NCBI GenBank assembly: GCA_902785695.1
Contig: CACZZQ010000001.1
Coordinates: 124,001 to 188,000 of the forward strand
Length of the DNA: 64,000 nucleotides
Source: an uncultured Prevotellaceae bacterium
Lineage (GTDB): Bacteria; Bacteroidota; Bacteroidia; Bacteroidales; Bacteroidaceae
Direction of reading: 5' to 3'
Of this stretch, positions 18,077 through 26,153 are shown piece after piece. Position 1 is the stretch's first letter, and each line of letters begins with the position of its first letter. The notes beneath the pieces are model-generated. The model was given only the letters and a program-made list of their open reading frames with translations. It did no database searches and was not told the DNA's origin. A program made the translations under genes and the position numbers.

Positions 18077-19117
18077 ATGACTAACTTAAGACTTCTGCTC
18101 TCGGCACTGATGTTCACCAGTGCGATGACCGTGTTCGGACAAGGTGCCCGCAACATCGTTATCAACGAGGTGATGACATCGAATACCGCGAGCATTGAAG
18201 ATGAGTTCGGACATAGGGAAGCTTGGATAGAACTGGCCAATACATCGTTCTCCACATATAATGTGCGAGGTATGTACTTGGCCAGTACACGTGATGTACT
18301 CGACGCCAAGCTCTCTGCTCCAGAACGCATCTCGCGTATGGTAATTATCCCCAATGGTGATGACCGTACCAACATGGGGGCTCGCAAGCACCTATTGTTC
18401 TTCTGCAACTCCGACCCAGCACAGGGCAAGTTGCATCTCTCTTTGCCTGTCGACTCTACAGGTGCTGTGTTTATTGCCCTTTACAATGGTAATGGCGTGG
18501 AATTGATAGACTCTGTCACCGTGCCTTGTCTGCAGCCTAACCAGTCGTATGCTCGTATCAACGGACAGTGGCAGGTCTGCGAGAGCAACTTAGTGACACC
18601 TGGTCATGATAACGCCATTCAGACCAATAAGAGCGGTAGTAAAATTGACAAGTTCAAGGAAGAGGATCCTCATGGTTTTGCGATGGCATTTATGGCAATG
18701 GGCATCGTGTTTCTTTGTTTGGCTCTGTTGTGGATCTTTTTCACCATCTTCGGCATCATCATGCGTCATGCTGAGGCAGCTAAGGAGATTGCTCACAAAC
18801 AACCCGTTAAGCCTATTACCGTCACTGTCGAAAAGACAGTTGAGAAGACTGTTGAAATGGGACATAAGACCAGTAATCTTCTTCAGGAAGGCTTTGACAA
18901 GAAGGGCATTGATATGGAAGTCTATATGGCTGTTATCGGAATGGCTCTTCGTCAATATCAGGATGATGTTCATGATGTGGAAAGTGGTGTCATTACCATC
19001 AAGTCCAAGGATACAGGCTGGGACGATGAGTACAGCCAGATGACGCATTTCCATGATCCTATCACTCCCACAAATCATACAGCTCCACATATCCCAACAA
19101 CTCCAGAACTCCATTAA
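18077..19117 (+). CDS. Na+-translocating decarboxylase gamma subunit (OadG) fused to a lamin-tail domain
   Basis: The 346-residue protein has a signal peptide (LRLLLSALMFTSAMTVFGQ), a periplasmic lamin-tail-like domain (about 25-175, IVINEVMTSNTASIEDEFGHREAWIEL), then one membrane helix (about 200-225, FMAMGIVFLCLALLWIFFTIFGIIM) and a cytoplasmic OadG region with charged TVEKTVEKTVE. OadG anchors the biotin carrier and carboxyltransferase to the beta subunit. The domain fusion is one I recall from other Bacteroidetes. The biotin carrier and beta subunit genes follow with gaps of 3 and 6 bp. Confidence 0.82.
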   Translation: MTNLRLLLSALMFTSAMTVFGQGARNIVINEVMTSNTASIEDEFGHREAWIELANTSFSTYNVRGMYLASTRDVLDAKLSAPERISRMVIIPNGDDRTNMGARKHLLFFCNSDPAQGKLHLSLPVDSTGAVFIALYNGNGVELIDSVTVPCLQPNQSYARINGQWQVCESNLVTPGHDNAIQTNKSGSKIDKFKEEDPHGFAMAFMAMGIVFLCLALLWIFFTIFGIIMRHAEAAKEIAHKQPVKPITVTVEKTVEKTVEMGHKTSNLLQEGFDKKGIDMEVYMAVIGMALRQYQDDVHDVESGVITIKSKDTGWDDEYSQMTHFHDPITPTNHTAPHIPTTPELH

Positions 19118-19120
19118 CCC

Positions 19121-19594
19121 ATGAACAAGTATCAATATAAAGTAAAAGGCATCGACTACGAAGTAGAGATTGCCGAAGTAGAGGGCAATATTGCCAAGGT
19201 CAATGTCAACGGCATACCTTTCGAGGTAGAGATGCAGCAGCCTATCAATGCTGCCAAGCATCCTACTATTAATGTTCAAAAGCCAGTGATAGCACCAGCA
19301 CCGGTATCCAGTGCTGCACCTGCTCCGGCAAAGAAAGCAGACGAGGTCCCTACTGGGGCAGCAGGGGGAGCTATGGCTTCTGGCACATCTATCAAGGCTC
19401 CTCTGCCAGGCACCATTACTGATGTGAAGGTACAGGTTGGTCAGCAGGTTAACACAGGCGACACCGTTTTGGTGCTCGAAGCTATGAAGATGCAGAACAA
19501 CATAGAGGCCGAGACCTCTGGTAAGGTGACTTCAATCTTAGTGAAACCAGGCGACACGGTGATGGAAGGTGCTGTGTTGCTCACAATCGGATAA
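19121..19594 (+). CDS. biotin carboxyl carrier subunit of Na+-translocating decarboxylase
   Basis: The 157-residue protein ends with a biotinyl domain whose VLEAMKMQN motif puts the biotinylated lysine at K123. It has a flexible Ala/Pro-rich linker (about 58-88) and an N-terminal domain (MNKYQYKVKGIDYEVEIAEVEG) typical of methylmalonyl-CoA decarboxylase or oxaloacetate decarboxylase carriers in Bacteroidetes. It transfers carboxyl groups to the membrane beta subunit, where decarboxylation drives sodium export. The substrate cannot be decided because the alpha subunit is not in the window. Confidence 0.92.
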   Translation: MNKYQYKVKGIDYEVEIAEVEGNIAKVNVNGIPFEVEMQQPINAAKHPTINVQKPVIAPAPVSSAAPAPAKKADEVPTGAAGGAMASGTSIKAPLPGTITDVKVQVGQQVNTGDTVLVLEAMKMQNNIEAETSGKVTSILVKPGDTVMEGAVLLTIG

Positions 19595-19600
19595 GCTGTT

Positions 19601-20752
19601 ATGTGGGACTTCATTATTCAGAATTTCAACGAGTTTCTCACCTATACGGGCTTTGCTAATGCTACGATGGGAAATCTCATCATGATAGTAGTAGGAGCCG
19701 TCTTTATCTATCTTGCCATCAAGAAGGATTTTGAACCGCTCCTGCTCGTTCCCATCGGTCTGGGTATTATTCTTGGAAATATTCCTTTCCGTGCTGATGC
19801 CGGTTTGGAGATAGGGCTCTATGAGGACAACTCCGTTTTGAATATCTTCTATCAGGGTGTGCGTCAGGGATGGTATCCACCACTCATCTTCCTGGGTATT
19901 GGCGCGATGACTGATTTCTCTGCTCTATTGGCAAATCCTAAGTTGATGCTTATTGGTGCTGCAGCACAGTTCGGTATCTTCGGTGCCTATATGCTGGCTT
20001 TGGTACTTGGCTTTGAGCCTAATCAGGCAGCAGGTATTGCGATTATCGGTGGTGCCGACGGACCTACCGCTATCTTCCTCTCGTCGAAGCTGTCGCCCAA
20101 CCTCATGGGAGCCATTGCCGTTTGTGCCTATTCGTATATGGCACTTGTTCCGCTGATTCAGCCCCCATTGATGCGTCTGCTCACCACAAAGAAGGAGCGT
20201 GTGATCAAGATGAAACCCTCGCGTCAGGTCAGTCAGACAGAGCGTATCCTGTTCCCTATCATCGGATTGCTGATAACGACGTTCATCGTACCTTCTGCAC
20301 TGCCTCTGTTGGGTATGCTCTTCTTTGGTAATCTTCTGAAGGAAAGTGGAAAGACTACCCGTCTGGCTAAGACAGCTGGCAGTGCGCTGAATGATATCGT
20401 CGTTGTATTGTTGGGACTTACCGTAGGCTGCTCTACGCAAGCCAGTGAGTTCCTCACACTCAACACCATCTTTATCTTTGCCATCGGTGCCTTTGCCTTT
20501 GCTATAGCTACAGCCAGTGGTGTGTGCTTTGTCAAGGTGATGAACCTGTTCCTGCCAAAGGACAAGAAACTGAATCCGCTGATTGGTAATGCGGGTGTGA
20601 GTGCTGTGCCTATGGCTGCTCGTATCTCAAATAATATGGGCTTAGAGTACGATCGTCATAACTTCCTGTTGATGCACGCTATGGGTCCCAATGTTGCAGG
20701 TGTGATAGGCTCTGCCGTTGCTGCTGGTGCTCTGTTGGGATTCCTCTCATAG
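19601..20752 (+). CDS. Na+-translocating decarboxylase beta subunit (MmdB/OadB)
   Basis: The 383-residue integral membrane protein carries the family blocks IIGGADGPTAIFLSSKL, SALNDIVVVLLGLTVGC and NPLIGNAGVSAVPMAARISN. It catalyses carboxybiotin decarboxylation coupled to sodium export from the cell, conserving energy from fermentation via succinate and propionate. It is the last gene of the gamma, carrier, beta cluster and is followed by a strong bidirectional hairpin. Confidence 0.95.
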   Translation: MWDFIIQNFNEFLTYTGFANATMGNLIMIVVGAVFIYLAIKKDFEPLLLVPIGLGIILGNIPFRADAGLEIGLYEDNSVLNIFYQGVRQGWYPPLIFLGIGAMTDFSALLANPKLMLIGAAAQFGIFGAYMLALVLGFEPNQAAGIAIIGGADGPTAIFLSSKLSPNLMGAIAVCAYSYMALVPLIQPPLMRLLTTKKERVIKMKPSRQVSQTERILFPIIGLLITTFIVPSALPLLGMLFFGNLLKESGKTTRLAKTAGSALNDIVVVLLGLTVGCSTQASEFLTLNTIFIFAIGAFAFAIATASGVCFVKVMNLFLPKDKKLNPLIGNAGVSAVPMAARISNNMGLEYDRHNFLLMHAMGPNVAGVIGSAVAAGALLGFLS

Positions 20753-20783
20753 ACACCTTTTTATATAAGGTTATACTAAGACA

Positions 20784-20817
20784 AATGAGGGGGTGCCAAT
20801 TTTGACACTCCCTCATT
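20784..20817. terminator. bidirectional hairpin terminator
   Basis: AATGAGGGGGTG (20784-20795) pairs with CACTCCCTCATT (20806-20817) with one G-T wobble and a 10-nt loop. It separates the convergent decarboxylase and DUF5606 genes and is followed by T-rich sequence on both sides. Confidence 0.8.
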
Positions 20818-20838
20818 CTTGGTTTGTTTCTTTTGCTA

Positions 20839-21258
20839 TTATTCTTGCTCTTTCTTTTCCTCAGCATCCTTGAATTCGGTGATGCCGTTTTCAATCAGGA
20901 TGTTGTACCACTGAATAAGCTTCTTGATGTGGCTGTTCTGCACGCGGTCGCGATCGAAGTTAGGCAGAATCTTGGCAAAGTATTCACGGAGTTCTTCGCC
21001 GCTGGCTTTCTTATAGTCAACATTTGACTTTTTGCCTTCTTCAAGGTTCTTCATGCTTTCAAAGACATCCATCAGGGGAATGTCCTCGTCATCGGTAAAC
21101 ATGGCAATGTCGCCAAGTGATGTGATGCGGTCTGTGCCAAAAGCAGGCTGACGACGATGTGTTGCGTCAAGTGCTTCGACAATAAGGTTGCCTTTTCCGC
21201 GTGAAACGAGTTTGTAGAGTCCTGGTTTGCCAGAGATGGCTAAAATTGTTTCTTTCAT
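20839..21258 (-). CDS. DUF5606 protein
   Basis: The 139-residue cytoplasmic protein starts MKETILAISGKPGLYKLVSRGKGNLIVEAL, typical of DUF5606, a widespread Bacteroidetes family of unknown function. The N-terminal half looks like a small beta domain (about 5-60) and the C-terminal half is helical, with an acidic Lys/Glu tail. It is the last gene of the nusB-yajC-ybbR-coaE run but is 51 bp from coaE across a tandem repeat. Confidence 0.85.
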   Translation of the reverse strand: MKETILAISGKPGLYKLVSRGKGNLIVEALDATHRRQPAFGTDRITSLGDIAMFTDDEDIPLMDVFESMKNLEEGKKSNVDYKKASGEELREYFAKILPNFDRDRVQNSHIKKLIQWYNILIENGITEFKDAEEKKEQE

Positions 21259-21275
21259 TGTTCTTTTATTTTTTT

Positions 21276-21327
21276 CGTTATTACGTTATATCGTTATTAC
21301 GTTATATCGTTATTTTGTTATTACGTT
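21276..21327. repeat. 16-bp tandem repeat at the coaE 3' end
   Basis: The unit CGTTATTACGTTATAT occurs twice in full (21276-21291, 21292-21307), followed by a divergent copy to 21327. It overlaps the last codons of coaE and fills the gap to the DUF5606 gene. Confidence 0.8.
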
Positions 21328-21891
21328 GTTGTTTTTTGATAGCGACAGGATGATGTCGTTGATTTTTTGATTCAAGTCTTGCTTGCCGTCGTTGACGATT
21401 TCAAAGTCAGCCCTTTGCCTCACCTTCTCCTGTGACCACTGTCTGTTAATCCATTCTTGGGCCTTTTCGCTGTTTATTCCGTCACGATGCATAATGCGAT
21501 TAATACGAACTTCTTCTGGTGCAGTTACGACGATGATGCGATCTACCAATTGTTCAAAGCCAGATTCAAACAGTATGGCACACTCCATCCACTGATATCC
21601 GCTATTTTGGAAATCGTGAGCCACCGCAGGATGAACGATATTGTCGATAGCCTTGGCATTCTCTTCCGACTGTAGTAGGAATTGAGCCACGACAGCTTTG
21701 TTGAGACGGCCTTCATTGTCGTAGGTGTCTGGGCCTATGAGTTCTGTGAGTTGCTGTCGCAAGGGTTCTGATGTGTGCATGAGCCGTTTGGCTGCACTAT
21801 CGCAGTCATAGATGCTGATGCCACGCTGTTCCAGCAGCCGGCATACATAGCTCTTTCCGCTTCCTATTCCTCCAGTGATGGCAATCTTCAT
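21310..21891 (-). CDS. coaE: dephospho-CoA kinase
   Basis: The 193-residue kinase performs the last step of coenzyme A synthesis. The P-loop GGIGSGKS is at residues 7-14, followed by DCDSAAKRLM (about 29-38) and IVVTAPEEVRINRIMHRDG. The length is normal. The start overlaps the stop of the YbbR-like gene (ATGA). The 3' end encoding NNNVITK lies inside a 16-bp tandem repeat, so the C-terminal tail probably varies between strains. Confidence 0.95.
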   Translation of the reverse strand: MKIAITGGIGSGKSYVCRLLEQRGISIYDCDSAAKRLMHTSEPLRQQLTELIGPDTYDNEGRLNKAVVAQFLLQSEENAKAIDNIVHPAVAHDFQNSGYQWMECAILFESGFEQLVDRIIVVTAPEEVRINRIMHRDGINSEKAQEWINRQWSQEKVRQRADFEIVNDGKQDLNQKINDIILSLSKNNNVITK

Positions 21892-22874
21892 GGGTGCTCT
21901 TCTATGAGATAATCTACTTGCTTGACTTCGAGTGTTGCTTTTGAGATGCCTTCAGGTATGCGTTTTAGCATGATGGGACACTTCGCCGACTTGCTGTCGG
22001 AGAATTGCTTGTAGTCGGCAACTACGTAGAAATCGTTAGCATTCAGAGTGCGATAGTTTTTCATTCCCGTTACAATCTTTACGGATACGCGTGCGGGGAA
22101 TGTTCGCAGCATTTTCCCCTCCGGCATATTGATGCCTACGACGGGTATGCTGTCTATGGTTTCTTCTGTGAGTATGTCGGTAAGGAATTGTATGCTGACC
22201 TTTTGTGGCACCATCTTCACTCCACTGACGCTGTGCAGTTGGCTTTGAATGGACAGTGTGTCGTGGAAGTCGGCATAGTTGAGCTCTTCTGTATAGACAA
22301 AGTCTATGCTGTCAAGCTTGTCACGCGATGAGAACAGGGTGGCGCTGTCAGGTGTGATGACAGTCTTTGACAGGAAATAGTGTGGATCAGGAACGACGTG
22401 TCCTCTCCATCTTACGGGTACTTTTTTCTGCTCGCCGTGATTGTAATAGAACACGAGCTTTTCTGTCTTTATACTGATGATTTTTGCCGATGCTGGGAGT
22501 CTGTGTTCAAAGAACCGCTGCAGGTCAATGACAGATACCGATCCTGTTCCGTTGTTGCCGGCATACTTGGTGAAGTCTATGTCTATGGGCTGGTTGTCTG
22601 CGCTGTGAATATAACTCAGCAGGCTGAACCCCTTGTCCTTGACATTGATGCGTACGCTGTCTATATCGCCAGATGTGAGTACTACGTTCTGAGGTACATG
22701 TACATATCGCACATAGAATTTCACTTCTTTTTCGAAGGTCTCGTTGAGTGTCATCATCAGCCAGAAGAGTCCAGCAACGAGTAGAAAGAACAAAAAAAGC
22801 AGAAATTCCCTGTTCGTTTTGCTGAACAGGAAATTTCTGATAGTGCGTATGGTTGTGTTGAGTCCCAGTGGCAT
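21888..22874 (-). CDS. YbbR-like domain membrane-anchored protein
   Basis: The 328-residue protein has one N-terminal membrane helix (about 22-44, EFLLFLFFLLVAGLFWLMM) and extracytoplasmic YbbR-like beta repeats (blocks VKFYVRYVHVPQNVVL, KVPVRWRG, IDSIPVVGINMPEG). YbbR/CdaR proteins regulate diadenylate cyclase in Firmicutes; in Bacteroidetes the partner is not established. It lies between yajC (20-bp gap) and coaE (4-nt overlap). Confidence 0.82.
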   Translation of the reverse strand: MPLGLNTTIRTIRNFLFSKTNREFLLFLFFLLVAGLFWLMMTLNETFEKEVKFYVRYVHVPQNVVLTSGDIDSVRINVKDKGFSLLSYIHSADNQPIDIDFTKYAGNNGTGSVSVIDLQRFFEHRLPASAKIISIKTEKLVFYYNHGEQKKVPVRWRGHVVPDPHYFLSKTVITPDSATLFSSRDKLDSIDFVYTEELNYADFHDTLSIQSQLHSVSGVKMVPQKVSIQFLTDILTEETIDSIPVVGINMPEGKMLRTFPARVSVKIVTGMKNYRTLNANDFYVVADYKQFSDSKSAKCPIMLKRIPEGISKATLEVKQVDYLIEEHP

Positions 22875-22894
22875 AGCAATGCGTCTGTAGATGC

Positions 22895-23215
22895 TTATTT
22901 CTGCAAACCAGTGCTGGCCATATCCTTGAACACATAGCCTTTGTCGACAGTGATGATCACGTCTTTGGCAATCTTCACCTCTACGGTGCCATTCTGGATG
23001 TCAATCTTATGGACAGTGCCGTAGATGCCGCCTCCAGTGACTACTTTTGTGCCTTCCTGCAATTCGTTCTGGAATTTCTGGATTTCCTTGCGCTGTTTCT
23101 GCTGAGGACGAATCATGAAGAAATACATGATAGCAAAGATAGCCACCATCATCAGAAGCATTGGCATCATGCTTTGTCCGCCTTGTGCGGCCTGTAATAG
23201 AATAGAATTGAACAT
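22895..23215 (-). CDS. yajC: Sec translocon accessory subunit YajC
   Basis: The 106-residue single-pass protein has an N-terminal helix (MLLMMVAIFAIMYFFMIRPQQKQRK) followed by the small soluble domain with LQEGTKVVTGGGIYGTVHKI, both typical of YajC. It associates with SecDF in the inner membrane. It sits 34 bp after nusB. Confidence 0.95.
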   Translation of the reverse strand: MFNSILLQAAQGGQSMMPMLLMMVAIFAIMYFFMIRPQQKQRKEIQKFQNELQEGTKVVTGGGIYGTVHKIDIQNGTVEVKIAKDVIITVDKGYVFKDMASTGLQK

Positions 23216-23249
23216 TGTCTTACTTTAATATTGTTGTTTGTAATTGTGG

Positions 23250-24185
23250 TTATTTCTCGTTTATTTGTTTGAGCAGTTTGCCTGTGGATATCAGGTGTCG
23301 TGCGATGGTGTCGAGCATTCCGTTGATATAGCCGCCGCTTCGTGGTGTGGAGTAGTATTTTGCCAACTCCACGAACTCGTTGATAGTCACGCTGACGGGT
23401 ATGCTTGGGAATGTCATCATCTCTGCAATGGCTATCTGCATGATAATCACATCCATATATGCCAGACGTGAGAAATCCCAGTTTTGTGATGCTTCTGTCA
23501 TCATGCGCTGATATTCGTTGGTGTTGAGTATGGTGGCACGGAACAGGCGGCGTGCGTAGTCTCTTTCCTCTTCTGAGTCGTATTCTGGCAGCAGATCCTG
23601 CTTGTCGCCGTTCTTCTCGTCGAAGCGCTTGATGGTTTTCAGCACAAAGGTGTCGACCACTTCTTTGTCATCGTTCCAGTAAAGGCTCTGTTCCTCCAGC
23701 AGCTGGTCGATGTCTTCGTTTTCCTGAATAAAGGTGCGGTATAGCTTGCGCCATACTTCTCTGTCGGCAGCATAGCTGTCTTCCTTGTCGGCCATGTATT
23801 CCTGGTAGATTTGGCTCTGCTCTATCTGCTCGAACATTCTGCCAACGAACTCGGGATAGTCGCTCCAGTGGCGTTTCTGCGTCTCCAGGAATTCGCGCAG
23901 CTGAATGTTGCTCTCCAGCTGGAGTGCAAAGCGGTTGTTAGCAAATTTTGCCGATGGAACTTTTGTGCCTTCTCGTAAGGCCTTCCCCTGAAGCACCTCT
24001 TGACGGCGTTGTGATTCTCTGGTAATTGCTACGATGAGTGCTAACAACTGGTTGTACAAGTCGTAGGCTTTGGAAAGGCTGAAGAAGAGCTCTTTCTCTG
24101 CTGCGTCAATGTTCTTGTTACCGTTTTGATAGTACGCGTAGGTTAACTGAACAATCTTAATTCTAATGATTTCTCTATTAATCAT
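23250..24185 (-). CDS. nusB: transcription antitermination factor NusB, long form
   Basis: The 311-residue protein has the NusB fold in its C-terminal half (about 160-300: RRLFRATILNTNEYQRMM, AYMDVIIMQIAIAEMM, PVSVTINEFVELAKYYSTPRSGGYINGMLD). The N-terminal half is a helical extension, the long form usual for Bacteroidetes. NusB with S10 binds boxA RNA in rRNA antitermination. It heads the nusB, yajC, ybbR, coaE unit behind a promoter at about 24211. Confidence 0.9.
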   Translation of the reverse strand: MINREIIRIKIVQLTYAYYQNGNKNIDAAEKELFFSLSKAYDLYNQLLALIVAITRESQRRQEVLQGKALREGTKVPSAKFANNRFALQLESNIQLREFLETQKRHWSDYPEFVGRMFEQIEQSQIYQEYMADKEDSYAADREVWRKLYRTFIQENEDIDQLLEEQSLYWNDDKEVVDTFVLKTIKRFDEKNGDKQDLLPEYDSEEERDYARRLFRATILNTNEYQRMMTEASQNWDFSRLAYMDVIIMQIAIAEMMTFPSIPVSVTINEFVELAKYYSTPRSGGYINGMLDTIARHLISTGKLLKQINEK

Positions 24186-24210
24186 ACGTATGTCTGTTTT
24201 ATAGCGGATG

Positions 24211-24241
24211 CAAATTTAGTCATTTTCCCGCTATTACACAA
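24211..24241 (-). promoter_or_regulatory. nusB promoter
   Basis: The minus strand has TAAATTTG (24211-24218), fitting TAnnTTTG, and TTG (24239-24241) 20 bp upstream. The start codon is 26 bp downstream. Confidence 0.5.
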
Positions 24242-24278
24242 GAAAATCAACTTTTTTTTATTTTTTTTCTGTTATCAC

Positions 24279-24310
24279 TTGTCGTTTGTCAATTTTTCTT
24301 CGTACCTTTG
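24279..24310 (+). promoter_or_regulatory. rplY promoter
   Basis: TTG (24279-24281) and TACCTTTG (24303-24310) are 21 bp apart. The start codon follows after an 80-bp leader; I see no clear structured regulator in it. Confidence 0.6.
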
Positions 24311-24390
24311 CACCCGCTTTTTTCGTGTGATGGCGAATTAAGTCAAAAAAAAATATGTCAAACAACTTAATTTAGAGTAACACAAACATT

Positions 24391-24984
24391 ATGAAAGAAA
24401 TCGCAATCAATGGCCAGAAGCGTGATGTGACTGGCAAGAAGGCTTCTAAGATGATCCGTAAGGAAGGTCTCGTTCCCTGTAACCTGTATGGTGAGAAGAA
24501 GGGTGAGAACGGTATGCCCGAGGCTCTGTCGTTCACTGTTTCTTTCCCTGAGCTGCGCAAGGCTGTGTACACTCCTCATGTGTATGTAGTGAACCTCAAC
24601 ATCGACGGTGCTGAGCACAAGGCAATCATCAAGGAGCTGCAGTTCCATCCCACTACCGATGCTCTGCTTCACGCAGATTTCTACGAGGTGACAGATACTA
24701 AGGACATCACCGTGGGTATTCCCGTTAAGCTCAACGGCTTGGCACAGGGTGTTCGCGAGGGTGGTAAGCTGAACCTCTCTATCCGCAAGATCGACGTTAC
24801 CGCTCCTTACAAGCAGATTCCTGAGATTCTGAATATCGACGTTACAAATCTGGGTCTGGGTAAGGCTATCAAGGTTGGTGAGCTGAGTTTCGAAGGTCTG
24901 AAGCTGGCTACTCCTGCTCAGGTTGTAGTATGCTCAGTGAAGGAGACTCGTGCTTCTAAGGCTGCTGCCGCTGCTGCTGAGTAA
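24391..24984 (+). CDS. rplY: ribosomal protein bL25 (CTC form)
   Basis: The 197-residue protein has the L25 5S-rRNA-binding domain (about 1-90, MKEIAINGQKRDVTGKKASKMIRKEGLVPCNLYG) and the extra C-terminal beta domain of the CTC type (about 95-185), ending in an Ala-rich tail. It binds 5S rRNA in the large subunit. Codon use is strongly biased to frequent codons, as expected of a ribosomal gene. It is followed 11 bp later by pth, a common pairing. Confidence 0.95.
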   Translation: MKEIAINGQKRDVTGKKASKMIRKEGLVPCNLYGEKKGENGMPEALSFTVSFPELRKAVYTPHVYVVNLNIDGAEHKAIIKELQFHPTTDALLHADFYEVTDTKDITVGIPVKLNGLAQGVREGGKLNLSIRKIDVTAPYKQIPEILNIDVTNLGLGKAIKVGELSFEGLKLATPAQVVVCSVKETRASKAAAAAAE

Positions 24985-24995
24985 TCAGAGGTAAG

Positions 24996-25631
24996 ATGGA
25001 GAAGTATTTGATTGTAGGCTTGGGCAACGTAGGCTCTGAATACGAATTGACCCGCCACAATACTGGATTTATGGTATTGGACGCTTTTGCAAAGGCGTCC
25101 AATATCGTTTTTGATGACCGCCGTTACGGTTTCGTGGCAGAGACATCGCTCAAGGGGCGCAAGGTCTTTCTGCTGAAGCCCTCTACCTATATGAACCTCA
25201 GCGGCAATGCCGTGCGCTATTGGCTAAATAAGGAGAATATCGACCAGAAGCACCTTTTGGTGATTTCCGACGATGTGGCTTTGCCTCTGGGTGCGTTCCG
25301 TCTGAAGGCCAGCGGCTCGAATGGCGGTCACAACGGCTTGGGACATATCCAGCAGCTCATCGGGCAGGACTATGCTCGCCTGCGTATGGGTATAGGAAAT
25401 GAGTATGCGCGAGGCGGGCAGATTGACTGGGTGCTGGGTCGCTATAGCGACGATGAACTGAATGAGCTGCAACCCTCGATAGACCTGGCTGTCGATATTA
25501 TCAAGAGTTTTGTGCTCGCCGGTATCGATATCACGATGAACCAGTATAATAAGCTGGGAAAAGCCCACCCAAGCCCTCCCCAAGGGAGGGATGTTTTGCT
25601 ACCCAATAAACCTGTAAAAAAAGATGTATGA
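24996..25631 (+). CDS. pth: peptidyl-tRNA hydrolase with repeat-derived C-terminal tail
   Basis: The 211-residue enzyme frees peptide from peptidyl-tRNA. It shows VGLGNVGSEYELTRHNTGF with the catalytic His21, STYMNLSG, and SGSNGGHNGLGHIQ. Most family members end near residue 190. Here a tail of about 23 residues (AHPSPPQGRDVLLPNKP) follows the native end, and it is encoded by one arm of a 33-bp perfect inverted repeat and the loop after it. The stop overlaps the next start by 4 nt, probably created by that insertion. The enzyme core looks intact. Confidence 0.95.
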   Translation: MEKYLIVGLGNVGSEYELTRHNTGFMVLDAFAKASNIVFDDRRYGFVAETSLKGRKVFLLKPSTYMNLSGNAVRYWLNKENIDQKHLLVISDDVALPLGAFRLKASGSNGGHNGLGHIQQLIGQDYARLRMGIGNEYARGGQIDWVLGRYSDDELNELQPSIDLAVDIIKSFVLAGIDITMNQYNKLGKAHPSPPQGRDVLLPNKPVKKDV

Positions 25632-25688
25632 AAAGTAGCGACGCATCAGGAAATCAACATCCCTCCCTTGGGGAGGGCTTGGGTGGGC
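25563..25688. repeat. 126-bp element with perfect 33-bp terminal inverted repeats, inside coding sequence
   Basis: The arm 25563-25595 is the exact reverse complement of 25656-25688. Each arm also contains an inner palindrome, CCCTCCCCAAGGGAGGG or its partner. The 60-bp loop holds the pth stop and the start of the S4 gene. Both genes read through the arms, gaining a tail and a leader. The form resembles paired REP-type palindromes. Confidence 0.85.
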
Positions 25689-26122
25689 TCGCCCGTATTG
25701 ATAAATGGCTGTGGGCGGCGCGTATCTTCAAGACCCGCACCATTGCGTCGGATGCCTGTAAGAACGGACGCGTGGCCGTGAACGGAGTCAACGTGAAACC
25801 GGCACGCATGGTGAAGGTGGGCGATACCGTCAGCGTGCGTAAGCCTCCTGTGACCTATTCGTTCAAAATTCTGAAGACCATAGAGCAGCGCGTTGGTGCC
25901 AAACTCCTTCCTGAGATCTACGAGAACGTGACTCCGCAGGAGCAGTACGAGCTGCTGGAGATGAGCCGTATCAGCGGCTTCGTGGACAGGGCTCGCGGCA
26001 CGGGTCGCCCCACGAAGAAAGACCGTCGACAGATGGATGCCTTCGTGATGCCGTCGTTGGAGGGGTTCACGGGCTTCGACTTCGACAGTTGGGACGATGA
26101 TGACGATGAAGAAGAAGAGTAA
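25628..26122 (+). CDS. S4-domain RNA-binding protein (Hsp15/HslR-like)
   Basis: The 164-residue protein has an S4 RNA-binding domain (about 22-75: RIDKWLWAARIFKTRTIASDACKNGRVAVNGVNVKPA) like heat-shock protein 15, which binds stalled 50S subunits with peptidyl-tRNA. That function fits its place after pth. The C-terminus is very acidic (WDDDDDEEEE). The first 20 residues (SDASGNQHPSLGEGLGG) come from the inverted-repeat element and are probably not native. An alternative downstream start is not obvious, so the annotated start is kept. Confidence 0.88.
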   Translation: MKSSDASGNQHPSLGEGLGGLARIDKWLWAARIFKTRTIASDACKNGRVAVNGVNVKPARMVKVGDTVSVRKPPVTYSFKILKTIEQRVGAKLLPEIYENVTPQEQYELLEMSRISGFVDRARGTGRPTKKDRRQMDAFVMPSLEGFTGFDFDSWDDDDDEEEE

Positions 26123-26153
26123 CTAACTCAATAGAATCGACTAAAATAGAAAA

